From Streptomyces sp. RKAG293 (GTDB taxonomy: Bacteria > Actinomycetota > Actinomycetes > Streptomycetales > Streptomycetaceae): a DNA stretch of 64,000 bases. The notes under the pieces were generated by a model. The model ran no database searches and was not told the DNA's origin. It was given only the letters and a program-made list of their open reading frames with translations. The stretch's first letter is position 1. Every line of letters begins with the position of its first letter. This document shows positions 1 through 8,099 of the stretch, in pieces. The position numbers and the translations under genes are program-made. Where the stretch lies: assembly GCF_023701745.1 (NCBI RefSeq), contig NZ_JAJOZB010000001.1, positions 6,681,001 through 6,745,000 of the forward strand, given 5' to 3'.

Positions 1-164
1 GCGAAGCTCGGGTTGAGGGAGAGGTAGGGGTTCGGCCACTGATCTCCGTCGGCGAACGACTTCGACACCTTCTCGTCGATCCGGCGGTCGTCGATCACCA
101 CTGATCCGGAGGTGTACTCCTTGTAGTCCCGGATAAGCCGCTGGTGCACCCTGAAGACGTCCAC
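1..164 (-). CDS. DEAD/DEAH-box helicase with DUF1998 (N-terminus only)
   Basis: This is the first 54 codons of a gene running leftward off the window. The reading begins VDVFRVHQRLIRDY and reaches a WPNPYLSLNPSF segment. From memory, this is how the large Superfamily 2 helicases with a C-terminal DUF1998 domain begin (an N-terminal VFxVHxxLIxDY block, then WP-P-L-LNPSF). The start is taken as GTG at 162-164 because GGGGA lies about 5 nt upstream; no in-frame ATG was found just upstream. The helicase motifs lie outside the window, so the identification rests on the N-terminus alone. The gene is divergent from the protein kinase at 411, with about 246 bp between them. Such helicases occur both alone and in phage-defence loci, and nothing here decides between the two. 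Confidence 0.55.
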   Translation of the reverse strand, partial: MDVFRVHQRLIRDYKEYTSGSVVIDDRRIDEKVSKSFADGDQWPNPYLSLNPSF

Positions 165-410
165 GTGTTCCCCACTTGTTCCAGAAGCGGTCCGGGAGCA
201 ACGGTAGTCACCCGCGTCCGCAGCGCGCCGCGCTTCCCTTGATCGTACGTTGCACATCACAACATGCAACTGTGAACTCAGTCAATGCCTATTTGTGGCG
301 GCGAGTGGGACACATATGCGCCGTGCGCATGCCAGACTCTCTCCGATGCCTCTGCTCTGCGGTCGCATCGGGCCACGGATCAGACGGACCCGGACGGAGT
401 CGCCCCGCAC
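165..410. promoter_or_regulatory. Divergent intergenic region with GTTGCA-N10-TGCAAC inverted repeat
   Basis: These 246 bp separate the divergent helicase and kinase genes and must hold both promoters. A perfect 6-bp inverted repeat, GTTGCA (249-254) and TGCAAC (265-270), with a 10-bp spacer lies near the middle, in a locally less GC-rich stretch. Its size suits a dimeric regulator, but no regulator gene is adjacent and I do not recognise the motif. Confidence 0.35.
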
Positions 411-1382
411 ATGGACATCGGACCTGTGATCGCCAAGCGCTACCGGATCAAACAGGAGATCGGATCCGGCGGGATGGGCGTGGTCTGGCTCGCTCACGAC
501 GAACACCTCGGCCGCGACGTCGCGCTCAAGACCATGAACGTGACCCCCGGCCTGACCGAGAGTCAGCGGACCCGGGATGCTGCGCGGTTCCAGCGCGAGG
601 CCCGTGCCGCCGCCCGCCTGGACCACACCGGCATCGCGACCGTCTACGACCTCGGCGAGGAGAACGGCACTCGGTTCCTGGTCATGCAGTACGTGACCGG
701 CATCGACCTCGATGACCGGATTGCCGAAGAGGAACGGCTGAGCGTCCAGGAGACCGCGTCCATCGGGGTGCAGATCGCCTCCGTCCTCGGCTCCGTGCAC
801 GCCCGCGACGTCGTCCACCGCGACCTCAAAGGCCGCAACGTCATCATCCGAACCGATGGCGTGGTCAAAGTCCTCGACTTCGGCGTCGCCGCTTTCCTCG
901 AACCCGGCACCGCCAAGCTCACCGCCACCGGCGAGCGGCCCGGCAGCCTGGAATGCATGGCCCCCGAACAGGTGCTGTGCAAGCCGGTCGACCACCGCAC
1001 CGACCTGTACGCCCTCGGCTCCCTGCTCCACAAGATGCTCACGGGCGAACCGGTCTTCGAGCACCGCTCGGAACTCCTACTTCCTGGCCTCATCCTCGAC
1101 CGGCCACCTACACCTCTGCGTGACCTGCGCTCCGACACCCCCAGCGACCTGGAAGCCCTTGTACTCCAGCTCCTCGCCAAGGACCCGCGCGAGCGCCCCG
1201 CCCATGCGGGCGAGGTCTGGCGGCGGCTTGCCCCCTGGCTTCCCGAACGTGGCGACCCGGCGGCGGCGCTGACCCCTTGGGTCGAAGTTGACCCCTTGCG
1301 CCCCTTCCGGCACCCGATGGGTCCGGAAGCGCGGCCGGTGCGAGCGTGGGCGAACATGCGGCAACCGGGCCACGAAAAGTGA
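411..1382 (+). CDS. Soluble serine/threonine protein kinase (Hanks type, kinase domain only)
   Basis: This 323-residue protein is essentially one bacterial Hanks-type kinase domain. Visible motifs are the glycine loop GSGGMG (residues 18-23), the ATP-binding lysine in VALK (K40), the catalytic loop HRDLKGRN (about 137-144), DFG (about 156-158) and an APE-like APEQ. After the C-lobe there are only about 60 residues. There is no transmembrane helix and no PASTA or other sensor domain, so the enzyme should be cytosolic. The ATG at 411 was chosen because the kinase fold starts right after it; the frame is open further upstream to 285, but that extension looks non-coding. The ribosome site (GACGGAG) is weak and distant. 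The substrate is unknown; the divergent helicase is the only context. Confidence 0.85.
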   Translation: MDIGPVIAKRYRIKQEIGSGGMGVVWLAHDEHLGRDVALKTMNVTPGLTESQRTRDAARFQREARAAARLDHTGIATVYDLGEENGTRFLVMQYVTGIDLDDRIAEEERLSVQETASIGVQIASVLGSVHARDVVHRDLKGRNVIIRTDGVVKVLDFGVAAFLEPGTAKLTATGERPGSLECMAPEQVLCKPVDHRTDLYALGSLLHKMLTGEPVFEHRSELLLPGLILDRPPTPLRDLRSDTPSDLEALVLQLLAKDPRERPAHAGEVWRRLAPWLPERGDPAAALTPWVEVDPLRPFRHPMGPEARPVRAWANMRQPGHEK

Positions 1383-1516
1383 TGTGCAGGTCTGTCCCTG
1401 TCTGGCCTCTATGGCAATGAGGATGCACCAGGCGGACGCCTCCCGCTCGGCTTTGCGGCCCGAGAACCTCACAGCGACTCGGTGCCTTGCATGTGGAAGA
1501 AGCCCTCAGTTGGCGC

Positions 1517-2068
1517 CTATTCTGCTGACATCGCGGCGAGCTTGAGCACCGTGTTCCAGTTGCGGGCCGTCGCGGTCACTCCCAGTTTCTTGTCGGTGAA
1601 CAGCAGGGCGAGACGGGACTTCTGGATGCCGGTCGGCAGGTGCAGATAGATCTCGTGCGGGGCCCTGGGGTCGGCGAGCCGGAACTCCTCCGGGGTGTAG
1701 GCCGCGGGGTCGATGGCGGTCAGGCGTTCCTGCTCCGGCGGGCCGGACAGGAAGGTCACCAGGAACCGGGACGGGTCGATGCCTTCCATGTCGAAGGGGT
1801 TGTGGTCGACCACCCGCTGGAGATCGGCGCCGTCCCGCACCAGGCAGCGGATGGTGAGCCCCAGCTCCTCGGTGATGCGCGCCTCCAGGTCGGTGGCCAG
1901 CGCGGCCGGATCGGCCCGGGGGTGGCCGAAGACGGCGTTGCCGCTCTGGAGATGGGTTCTGACGTCCGTACAGTCCAGCCCGGTCAGCAGCTCGCGCAGG
2001 GTCTGCATCGGCACCTTGTTCTTGCCGCCCACGTTGATCCCGCGGAGCAGCGCCACATAGCTCGTCAC
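1517..2068 (-). CDS. DUF1697 family protein
   Basis: A protein of 183 residues starting VTSYVALLRGINVGGKN, the signature opening of DUF1697 proteins, followed by the family's LQSGNAVF block and a C-terminal RNWNTVLKLAAM motif. Length and motifs match the family. No biochemical function is established for it as far as I know. The GTG at 2066-2068 is the only sensible start because the family motif begins immediately. The frame is open upstream to 2887 in the antisense of the next gene, which is a GC artefact. It is a single gene, convergent with the kinase. Confidence 0.85.
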   Translation of the reverse strand: MTSYVALLRGINVGGKNKVPMQTLRELLTGLDCTDVRTHLQSGNAVFGHPRADPAALATDLEARITEELGLTIRCLVRDGADLQRVVDHNPFDMEGIDPSRFLVTFLSGPPEQERLTAIDPAAYTPEEFRLADPRAPHEIYLHLPTGIQKSRLALLFTDKKLGVTATARNWNTVLKLAAMSAE

Positions 2069-2287
2069 GCGGCCCACCGTAGACCAGGGGTCGGACAATG
2101 CCTCAGAGGTCCGGTAGCGGAGTTCGGGCATCGGGCTCGGCGGCCGGAGCGGACCCGAGCGGACCCGTTGTGACACGCCCCAATTCGTTGATCTCCATAC
2201 CGTCATCCTGCCGGGCTTCGCCCGTTCGGAGGACGTGGGGGCTGACGTAACGGTTCGGCAGGGGTGGCGCTGGCTACGTTCGCGGAT

Positions 2288-3658
2288 ATGAACCTCACGA
2301 GTGAGCGTCCCGCTGTCACCGAACTGCGGTTGTCCGCCTTCAAGTCGCACCGGGGCGCGAGCTTCGCGCTGGGTCCGCTCACCCTGCTCGCCGGCGCCAG
2401 CGGGACGGGGAAATCGAGCGTTCTGGAGGCGCTGAGCGCGCTGGGGCGGCTCGCCGGCGGAGAGACGCTGAGCGAGGTGTTCGACGGCTCCGGGAACGGC
2501 TCCGGGAACAGGGCGGGGAGCGTGCGGGGCGGGGCCGCGGCCTGCGTGCCGCAGGGCGCGCAGCCGGACGCGGAAGGGCGGCGCGGATTCCGGATCGGCT
2601 GCACGGTCACCGGACCCGTCGGACCGGTCCGGCTGGATGTGGCCGTTCAGGCCGAGCCCGAACTGCGCATCGTCGGCGAGCGGTTGACCGGTGGCGGGGA
2701 GACGCTGCTGACCACCGCGCTGCGCGACCCGGAACGGCGCACCGTCCAGGCGGCGTGGCACACGGCGGGCCTGGTGCCCGTCACCCGCGCGCCGCTCCCC
2801 GACGATCTGCTGGCGACGGCGCTGCTGCCGCTGCGCGTCGCGGGCCGCACCGAGGGCCAGCGGCTGGTGCTGGCGGCGGTGGAACAACTGGTGCTGGCGT
2901 TACGCGGGGTGTTCCCGGTGGACCCCCGGCCGGAGACGATGCGGGCGCCGGTGGACGCCGGGGACGGGATGCTCCGCCGCGGCTGCGAGAACCTCTCGGC
3001 GGTGCTGGCCAGGACCGAAGGCGAGTGCCGTACGCGGCACGCGGCGCTGGTGCGGGCGATGCGGGAGGTCTGCAGCCCGCCGGTCGACGGGCTGACCGTC
3101 CTGCGGTCCCGGGCGGCCGGCGCCGATTCCGGGGCCGAACTGCGGTCGGTGATCGCGGCGGTGGACCGCGGGCCGCTGGGTCTGGTGCCGGTGGACCGGC
3201 TGGGCGACGGCGAACTGCGCTTCCTGGCCATCGCGTTGGTCCTGCTGACCGGACCGGGGGTGCTGGAGGTCGACACGAGCGCCGAACTCCTCCCGGCCGC
3301 CCAGGTACTGACCGTGCTCAGTGACGGTTTCGATCTGGGGATGGACCGCCGGCAGACCCGTGAGCTGCTCTCCCTGGCGGGCATGGCGGCCGGCCGCGGT
3401 CACATCCGGCTGCTGGGCGCGGTGCACGACGCCTCCGTCGCCGAGGGGTTGGGCGGGGTGTCGGTCATCGACTTCGTCCGCCCGCGGCGGCCGGAGCAGG
3501 CGGGGGCCGAGGCGGAGACGCCGGGGACGGCAGGCGCGGATCCCGGCACCGAGCTGTGGACCGAGCCGCGGACGGAGCCCGAGACCGAGCCGGGGCCGGA
3601 AGCGGGGGAGGGCGTCGGGGAGCGGGTGCCCGCGCGGTCGGCGCCGACCATGCGGTAG
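2288..3658 (+). CDS. AAA family ATPase (SMC/RecF-like head)
   Basis: The protein has about 456 residues. TELRLSAFKSHRGASFALGPLTLLAG followed by a Walker A motif GASGTGKSS (about residues 37-45) is typical of SMC/RecF-like AAA ATPases, which sense or remodel DNA. In the second half, GDGELRFLAIALVLL resembles the signature/Walker B segment of overcoming-lysogenization-defect (OLD)-like or SMC-like ATPases, without a long coiled coil. The last 60 residues are acidic and repetitive (TEP repeats) and probably disordered. ATG 2288 was chosen; an in-frame GTG at 2264 would add 8 residues and neither has a strong ribosome site. The next gene begins 10 nt after the stop, so co-transcription with the MazG-like gene is likely. 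Confidence 0.7.
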   Translation: MNLTSERPAVTELRLSAFKSHRGASFALGPLTLLAGASGTGKSSVLEALSALGRLAGGETLSEVFDGSGNGSGNRAGSVRGGAAACVPQGAQPDAEGRRGFRIGCTVTGPVGPVRLDVAVQAEPELRIVGERLTGGGETLLTTALRDPERRTVQAAWHTAGLVPVTRAPLPDDLLATALLPLRVAGRTEGQRLVLAAVEQLVLALRGVFPVDPRPETMRAPVDAGDGMLRRGCENLSAVLARTEGECRTRHAALVRAMREVCSPPVDGLTVLRSRAAGADSGAELRSVIAAVDRGPLGLVPVDRLGDGELRFLAIALVLLTGPGVLEVDTSAELLPAAQVLTVLSDGFDLGMDRRQTRELLSLAGMAAGRGHIRLLGAVHDASVAEGLGGVSVIDFVRPRRPEQAGAEAETPGTAGADPGTELWTEPRTEPETEPGPEAGEGVGERVPARSAPTMR

Positions 3659-3668
3659 ACCTGTGCGG

Positions 3669-4028
3669 ATGAGCGAGGATCTGCAGGCGCTGCAGCGCCG
3701 TCTGACCGCCTTCGCGGCGGCCAGGCGCTGGCAGCAATATCACGTACCCAAGAACCTGGCCGCGGCGTTGAGCGTCGAGGCGTCCGAACTGCTGGAGATC
3801 TTCCAGTGGATGACCCCGGAGGAGGCGGGCCGGGTGATGGCGGACGCCGGGACCGCGCACCGGGTGGAGGACGAGGTGGCGGATGTCCTGGCGTATCTGC
3901 TGCAGTTCTGCCAGGTGCTGGAGATCGATGTGCTGAAGGCCCTCTCGGCGAAGATCGACCGCAATGAACTGCGCTTCCCGATGCCGGCGGAGGACGAGGG
4001 GCCGGGCACGCTTCACCCGACCGGGTGA
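3669..4028 (+). CDS. MazG-like nucleotide pyrophosphohydrolase
   Basis: A small all-alpha protein of 119 residues. It shows EASELLEIFQW (about residues 38-48) and EDEVADVLAYLLQF (about 67-80), the paired EExxE and ExxD metal-binding helices of the MazG/dCTP-pyrophosphatase superfamily. Members hydrolyse non-canonical or surplus dNTPs to the monophosphate plus pyrophosphate. It lies 10 nt after the ATPase gene and probably shares its transcript. Confidence 0.82.
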   Translation: MSEDLQALQRRLTAFAAARRWQQYHVPKNLAAALSVEASELLEIFQWMTPEEAGRVMADAGTAHRVEDEVADVLAYLLQFCQVLEIDVLKALSAKIDRNELRFPMPAEDEGPGTLHPTG

Positions 4029-4147
4029 CCGGGATATCCACAACCGGCGAGTAATCCACAGGCGATGGGACCCCCCTTCCGCTCGCGGCCACCGACCGTC
4101 ACTCTGGGTAACAGGTCGGTAGCAAGCAGCGGCAGGGGGAGTACATC
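4029..4147. promoter_or_regulatory. Intergenic region with two DnaA-box-like sequences
   Basis: TATCCACA (4035-4042) and TAATCCACA (4052-4060) are two DnaA-box-like 8- to 9-mers in the same orientation, 17 bp apart, between the MazG-like gene and the next gene. No origin context (dnaA, dnaN, an AT-rich unwinding region) is present, so they are at most scattered DnaA sites. Confidence 0.25.
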
Positions 4148-4597
4148 ATGGACGCGGTACGGCTCATCCTGGCCACCCGGCACGCCCTCGAGCAGGCGTG
4201 GCAGGTGGAGGACCTGATCACGGAGGCGTGGCAGGCGCAGGCACTCGCCGAGGCGGTGGGCGGTCATCTCGCCCTGCACGGACCGGCGGAGCTGCGGGCC
4301 GCCGGGCTCTCGGTGGGCGAGACGGGCGGCGGCCGGGTCTGCGGACCGACTGGGCTCTCGGGCCTGCCGGGCGTCCGTCCGGAGACCGTCCGGGCGTCGA
4401 TACTCACCGGCGTGCGGGAACCGGCCCGTGCGCTGACGGAACTGCGGGACCTGCTCTCGGAGCTGGGCGCGGCCCTCGTGGGGCTGGCCTGTTCCGCGGA
4501 GGAGGAGGCGGTGTACTGGCAGTGCATCGACGCGATGGACGCCGCCGAGGATTCCAAGGACCGGGTCTGCGCGCTGCTCGGCGCGCTGGGCGCATGA
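4148..4597 (+). CDS. DUF6099-like Streptomyces protein
   Basis: The protein has 149 residues and begins MDAVRLILATRHALEQAWQV, with a WQAQALAEAVGGHLAL segment and a C-terminal EEEAVYWQCIDAMDAAEDSKDRV segment. It reads as a small helical cytosolic protein. From memory the sequence matches the Streptomyces family DUF6099, whose function is unknown; I could not check this. ATG 4148 follows a clear AGGGGGAG ribosome site. It stands alone. Confidence 0.6.
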   Translation: MDAVRLILATRHALEQAWQVEDLITEAWQAQALAEAVGGHLALHGPAELRAAGLSVGETGGGRVCGPTGLSGLPGVRPETVRASILTGVREPARALTELRDLLSELGAALVGLACSAEEEAVYWQCIDAMDAAEDSKDRVCALLGALGA

Positions 4598-4717
4598 AAC
4601 CGCCCGGCTCATGATCCGGGGTCCGGCCCGCCCTGGACACACCCACCGGTGCACAAGATCGGCGACGCCGTACGCGTGGTTGACGTGCGGGGCGGTCCGG
4701 CGTGGAGGATGGGAGGC

Positions 4718-5641
4718 ATGGATCTTCGTATTTTCACCGAGCCCCAGCAGGGGGCCACCTACGACACCCTCCTCACGGTCGCCAAGGCCACCGAGGATCT
4801 CGGATTCGACGCCTTCTACCGCTCCGACCACTACGTGAGCATGGGTGGCGGAGACGGGCTGCCGGGCCCGACGGATGCCTGGATCACCCTCGCCGGGCTG
4901 GCCCGTGAGACCCGCCGCATCAGGCTCGGCACCCTGATGACGGCCGGCACCTTCCGGCTGCCGGGCGTGCTCGCCATCCAGGTCGCGCAGGTGGACCAGA
5001 TGTCGGGCGGGCGCGTCGAACTGGGACTGGGCGCCGGCTGGTACGAGAAGGAGCACACCGCCTACGGCATCCCGTTCCCGAAGGAGAAGTTCGGCCGGCT
5101 GGAGGAGCAGCTGGCGATCGTGACCGGCCTGTGGGCCACGCCGGTCGGTGGCACGTTCGACTTCGACGGGACGTACTACCAGCTCAAGGACTCGCCCGCG
5201 CTGCCCAAGCCGGTCCAGACGAAGATCCCGGTGCTGATCGGCGGGCACGGTGCCAAGCGGACCCCGGCTCTCGCCGCCCGCTACGCGGACGAGTTCAACA
5301 TCCCGTTCGCTTCCGTCGAGGACAGCAGGCGGCAGTTCGGCCGGGTGCGTGAGGCGGCCGAGGCGGAGGGGCGCAAGAAGGACGAGCTGGTGTACTCCAA
5401 CGCGCTGGTCGCCTGCGTCGGCCGGAACGACGCCGAGGTCGCGCGCCGTGCCGCGGCCATCGGCCGGGAGGTCGACGAGCTGAAGGCCAACGGGCTGGCC
5501 GGGTCCCCGGCCGAAGTGATCGACAAGATCGGCCGGTACGCCGCGACCGGCTCCACCCGCTTCTATCTGCAGATCCTCGACCTGGGCGATCTGGACCACC
5601 TGGAACTGATCTCCGCCGAGGTCCAGTCCCAACTCACCTGA
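4718..5641 (+). CDS. LLM-class F420-dependent oxidoreductase
   Basis: A luciferase-like TIM barrel of 307 residues. MDLRIFTEPQQGATYDTLLTVAKATEDLGFDAFYRSDHY is the family opening, followed by LGTLMTAGTFRLPGVLAIQVAQVDQMSGGRVELGLGAGWYEKEH, the conserved flavin/F420-site region. Actinobacterial members of this kind usually bind coenzyme F420. The substrate cannot be read from the sequence. ATG 4718 follows GGGAGG. The stop lies in a short tandem repeat (AACTCACCTG twice, 5631-5650). Confidence 0.82.
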   Translation: MDLRIFTEPQQGATYDTLLTVAKATEDLGFDAFYRSDHYVSMGGGDGLPGPTDAWITLAGLARETRRIRLGTLMTAGTFRLPGVLAIQVAQVDQMSGGRVELGLGAGWYEKEHTAYGIPFPKEKFGRLEEQLAIVTGLWATPVGGTFDFDGTYYQLKDSPALPKPVQTKIPVLIGGHGAKRTPALAARYADEFNIPFASVEDSRRQFGRVREAAEAEGRKKDELVYSNALVACVGRNDAEVARRAAAIGREVDELKANGLAGSPAEVIDKIGRYAATGSTRFYLQILDLGDLDHLELISAEVQSQLT

Positions 5642-5739
5642 ACTCACCTGCAACTGAACTGAACTGAACCCATCCGAGCTGACCCTTTGAAGGAATCTCC
5701 GGCGCACCCGATCCGGGGCCGAAGCAAGGAGCGACCGCC

Positions 5740-6630
5740 ATGCCGCCCGACCTGACCCTGGGCACCCCGCTCGTCCTGGACGGCGGACTGTCCAACCAAC
5801 TCGCCGCCCAGGGCTGTGATCTGTCCGATCCGCTGTGGTCGGCCCGGCTGCTGGCCGACGCGCCCGAGCAGATCGAGGCGGCGCACGCGGCCTATGTCCG
5901 GGCGGGTGCGCGGGTGCTCATCACCTCCAGCTACCAGGCGACCTACGAGGGCTTCGCCCGCCGGGGGACCGGTCGGGAGGAGGCGTCGGCGCTGCTGCGG
6001 CGCAGCGTCGAGCTGGCGCGGAGCGCCGCGGGCGGCCGTACGGACGTGCTGGTGGCGGCGTCCGTCGGTCCGTACGGGGCGATGCTGGCGGACGGCAGCG
6101 AGTACCGGGGGCGGTACGGGCTGAGCGTGCGGGAGCTGGAGCGCTTCCACCGCCCGCGGATCGAGGCGCTGGCCGAGGCGGGCCCCGATCTGCTCGCCCT
6201 GGAGACGGTGCCGGACACGGACGAGGCGGAGGCACTGCTGCGCGCGGTCGAGGGGATCGGCGTACCGGTCTGGCTCTCGTACAGCATCGACGGCGACCGG
6301 ACCCGTGCCGGGCAGCCGCTGGAAGCCGCCTTCGCGCTGGCCGCCGGGCGCGACGAGGTGGTGGCGGTCGGCGTCAACTGCTGTGCCCCGCGGGACGCCG
6401 ACCACGCCGTGGCAGTCGCCGCGGAGGTCTCCGGCAAGCCCGTCGTGGTCTATCCGAACAGCGGCGAGGAGTGGGACGCGCAGGCCCGGAAGTGGCAGGG
6501 CGAGGTGACCTTCGAGGCCTCCCGGGTCCGCGACTGGCGGTCCGCCGGAGCCCGGCTGATCGGCGGCTGCTGCCGGGTGGGGCCCGATCAGATCGCCGCG
6601 CTGGCGGAGGTGATGCGCCAGGAGGTGTGA
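5740..6630 (+). CDS. mmuM: Homocysteine S-methyltransferase
   Basis: This protein of 296 residues transfers a methyl group from S-methylmethionine (or S-adenosylmethionine) to homocysteine, giving methionine. The zinc ligands of the family are visible: Cys in GVNCCAP (about residue 210) and the paired Cys of IGGCC (about 277-278). LVLDGGLSNQL at the start and VLETVPDTDEAEAL-like text in the middle fit the family. The start follows AAGGAG with good spacing. It is a single gene between the oxidoreductase and arcA. Confidence 0.88.
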   Translation: MPPDLTLGTPLVLDGGLSNQLAAQGCDLSDPLWSARLLADAPEQIEAAHAAYVRAGARVLITSSYQATYEGFARRGTGREEASALLRRSVELARSAAGGRTDVLVAASVGPYGAMLADGSEYRGRYGLSVRELERFHRPRIEALAEAGPDLLALETVPDTDEAEALLRAVEGIGVPVWLSYSIDGDRTRAGQPLEAAFALAAGRDEVVAVGVNCCAPRDADHAVAVAAEVSGKPVVVYPNSGEEWDAQARKWQGEVTFEASRVRDWRSAGARLIGGCCRVGPDQIAALAEVMRQEV

Positions 6631-6774
6631 CACCCTGCCGGCACGCGCCCGCCGCTTGCCGGACACCGGCCGGGTCACCGGCCCTGCCACCGTAGATCCG
6701 CCCCACACGTCCATCCGGTACCGGGGCGTGCGCCGGGCGTGCGAGGCGCCTGTGAGAGGGGAAGGACTGTGCCC

Positions 6775-7998
6775 ATGGGCTTTCACGTGGATTCCGAGGC
6801 CGGGCGGCTGCGCCGCGTCATCCTCCATCGACCCGACCTTGAACTGAAGCGGCTCACCCCGTCCAACAAGGACGCGCTGCTCTTCGACGATCTGCTGTGG
6901 GTGCGCCGGGCGCGCGCGGAGCACGACGGCTTCGCGGATGTGCTGCGCGACCGCGGGGTGGAGGTCCATCTCTTCGGGGATCTGCTCCGGGAAGCGCTGG
7001 CGGTACCGGAGGCGCGGGCCCTGGTGCTGGACCGGGTCTTCGACGAGAAGCAGTACGGGCCGCTGGCCACCGATCATCTGCGGGCATCGTTCGACGAGCT
7101 GTCCGTGCCCGACCTCGTCGAGGCACTGGTCGGCGGGATGACCAAACGGGAGTTCCTCGAGCGGTTCGCCGAACCGATCTCGGTGCTCTTCCACGCCATG
7201 CGCCTGGACGACTTCCTGCTGAACCCACTGCCGAACCACATCTTCACCCGGGACACCTCCGCCTGGGTCTACGACGGGGTCAGCATCAACGCGATGCGCT
7301 GGCCGGCCCGGCAGCGCGAGACCGTGCACTTCGAGGCGATCTACCAGCACCATCCGCTGTTCGCCGGCGGCGGCTTCCACATCTGGTCGGAGGGGCAGGC
7401 GGCGTATCCGTCGACCATCGAGGGCGGTGACGTCCTGGTCATCGGCAATGGGGCGGTGCTCATCGGGATGAGCGAGAGAACCACCCCGCAGGCGGTGGAG
7501 ATGCTCGCGCAGGGGCTGTTCGCGGCGGGTTCCGCGCGCACGATCGTGGCGCTGGACATGCCGAAGAAGCGGGCCTTCATGCACCTGGACACCGTGATGA
7601 CCATGGTGGACGGCGACACCTTCACCAAGTACGCCGGGCTGGGGATGCTGCGCTCGTACTCCATCGAGCCGGGAGCGGGGGACCGGGACCTGAAGGTGAC
7701 CGATCATCCGGCGGAGCACATGAACCGCGCGATCGCGGCGGCGCTGGGCCTGGACGACATCCAGGTGCTGACCGCGACGCAGGACGTGCACTCGGCGGAG
7801 CGCGAGCAGTGGGACGACGGGTGCAACGTGCTCGCCGTCGAACCGGGGGTGGTGGTGGCCTATGAGCGGAACGTCACGACCAACACCTTCCTGCGCAAGC
7901 GCGGCATCGAGGTGATCGAGATCCCGGGGAGCGAGCTGGGCCGGGGGCGCGGCGGCCCGCGCTGTATGAGCTGCCCCATCGAACGCGACGCGGTCTAG
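6775..7998 (+). CDS. arcA: Arginine deiminase
   Basis: The protein has 407 residues and hydrolyses L-arginine to citrulline plus ammonium, the first step of the arginine deiminase pathway. The family landmarks are NPLPNHIFTRDTSAWV (with catalytic acidic residues), the His-containing HLDTVMTM segment, and the C-terminal nucleophile Cys397 in GGPRCMS. The start is taken as ATG 6775; a GTG two codons upstream (6769) is also possible because the ribosome site GAGGGGAAGG serves either. The ornithine carbamoyltransferase gene follows after 101 bp. No carbamate kinase or arginine/ornithine antiporter gene is in the window. Confidence 0.93.
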   Translation: MGFHVDSEAGRLRRVILHRPDLELKRLTPSNKDALLFDDLLWVRRARAEHDGFADVLRDRGVEVHLFGDLLREALAVPEARALVLDRVFDEKQYGPLATDHLRASFDELSVPDLVEALVGGMTKREFLERFAEPISVLFHAMRLDDFLLNPLPNHIFTRDTSAWVYDGVSINAMRWPARQRETVHFEAIYQHHPLFAGGGFHIWSEGQAAYPSTIEGGDVLVIGNGAVLIGMSERTTPQAVEMLAQGLFAAGSARTIVALDMPKKRAFMHLDTVMTMVDGDTFTKYAGLGMLRSYSIEPGAGDRDLKVTDHPAEHMNRAIAAALGLDDIQVLTATQDVHSAEREQWDDGCNVLAVEPGVVVAYERNVTTNTFLRKRGIEVIEIPGSELGRGRGGPRCMSCPIERDAV

Positions 7999-8099
7999 GG
8001 CGGACAGGCCGGAACGGTGGAAAAGCAGATCTGTATAAACATGTCATTGATCGTATAGACTTCCAAGGTCCTCCCCTCTGCCGCTACCTAGGAGTCCCC
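7999..8099 (+). promoter_or_regulatory. arcA-arcB intergenic region with a 20-bp-spaced direct repeat
   Basis: An unusually AT-rich patch (8021-8062) carries GTATAAAC (8033-8040) and GTATAGAC (8053-8060). These two copies of GTATARAC sit in the same orientation exactly 20 bp, about two helix turns, apart. Either copy also contains a TATAAT-like hexamer, so arcB may have its own promoter here. AGGAG just before ATG 8100 is its ribosome site. The repeat does not resemble the ArgR box I know. Confidence 0.4.

Noticed and set aside
4029..4147. Possible replication origin because of two DnaA-box-like sequences
   Set aside because: Only two boxes, no AT-rich unwinding region and no dnaA or dnaN nearby.
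5631..5665. Short tandem repeats (AACTCACCTG twice, then ACTGA three times)
   Set aside because: Slippage-type microrepeat just after a stop codon; too short and isolated to suggest a function.
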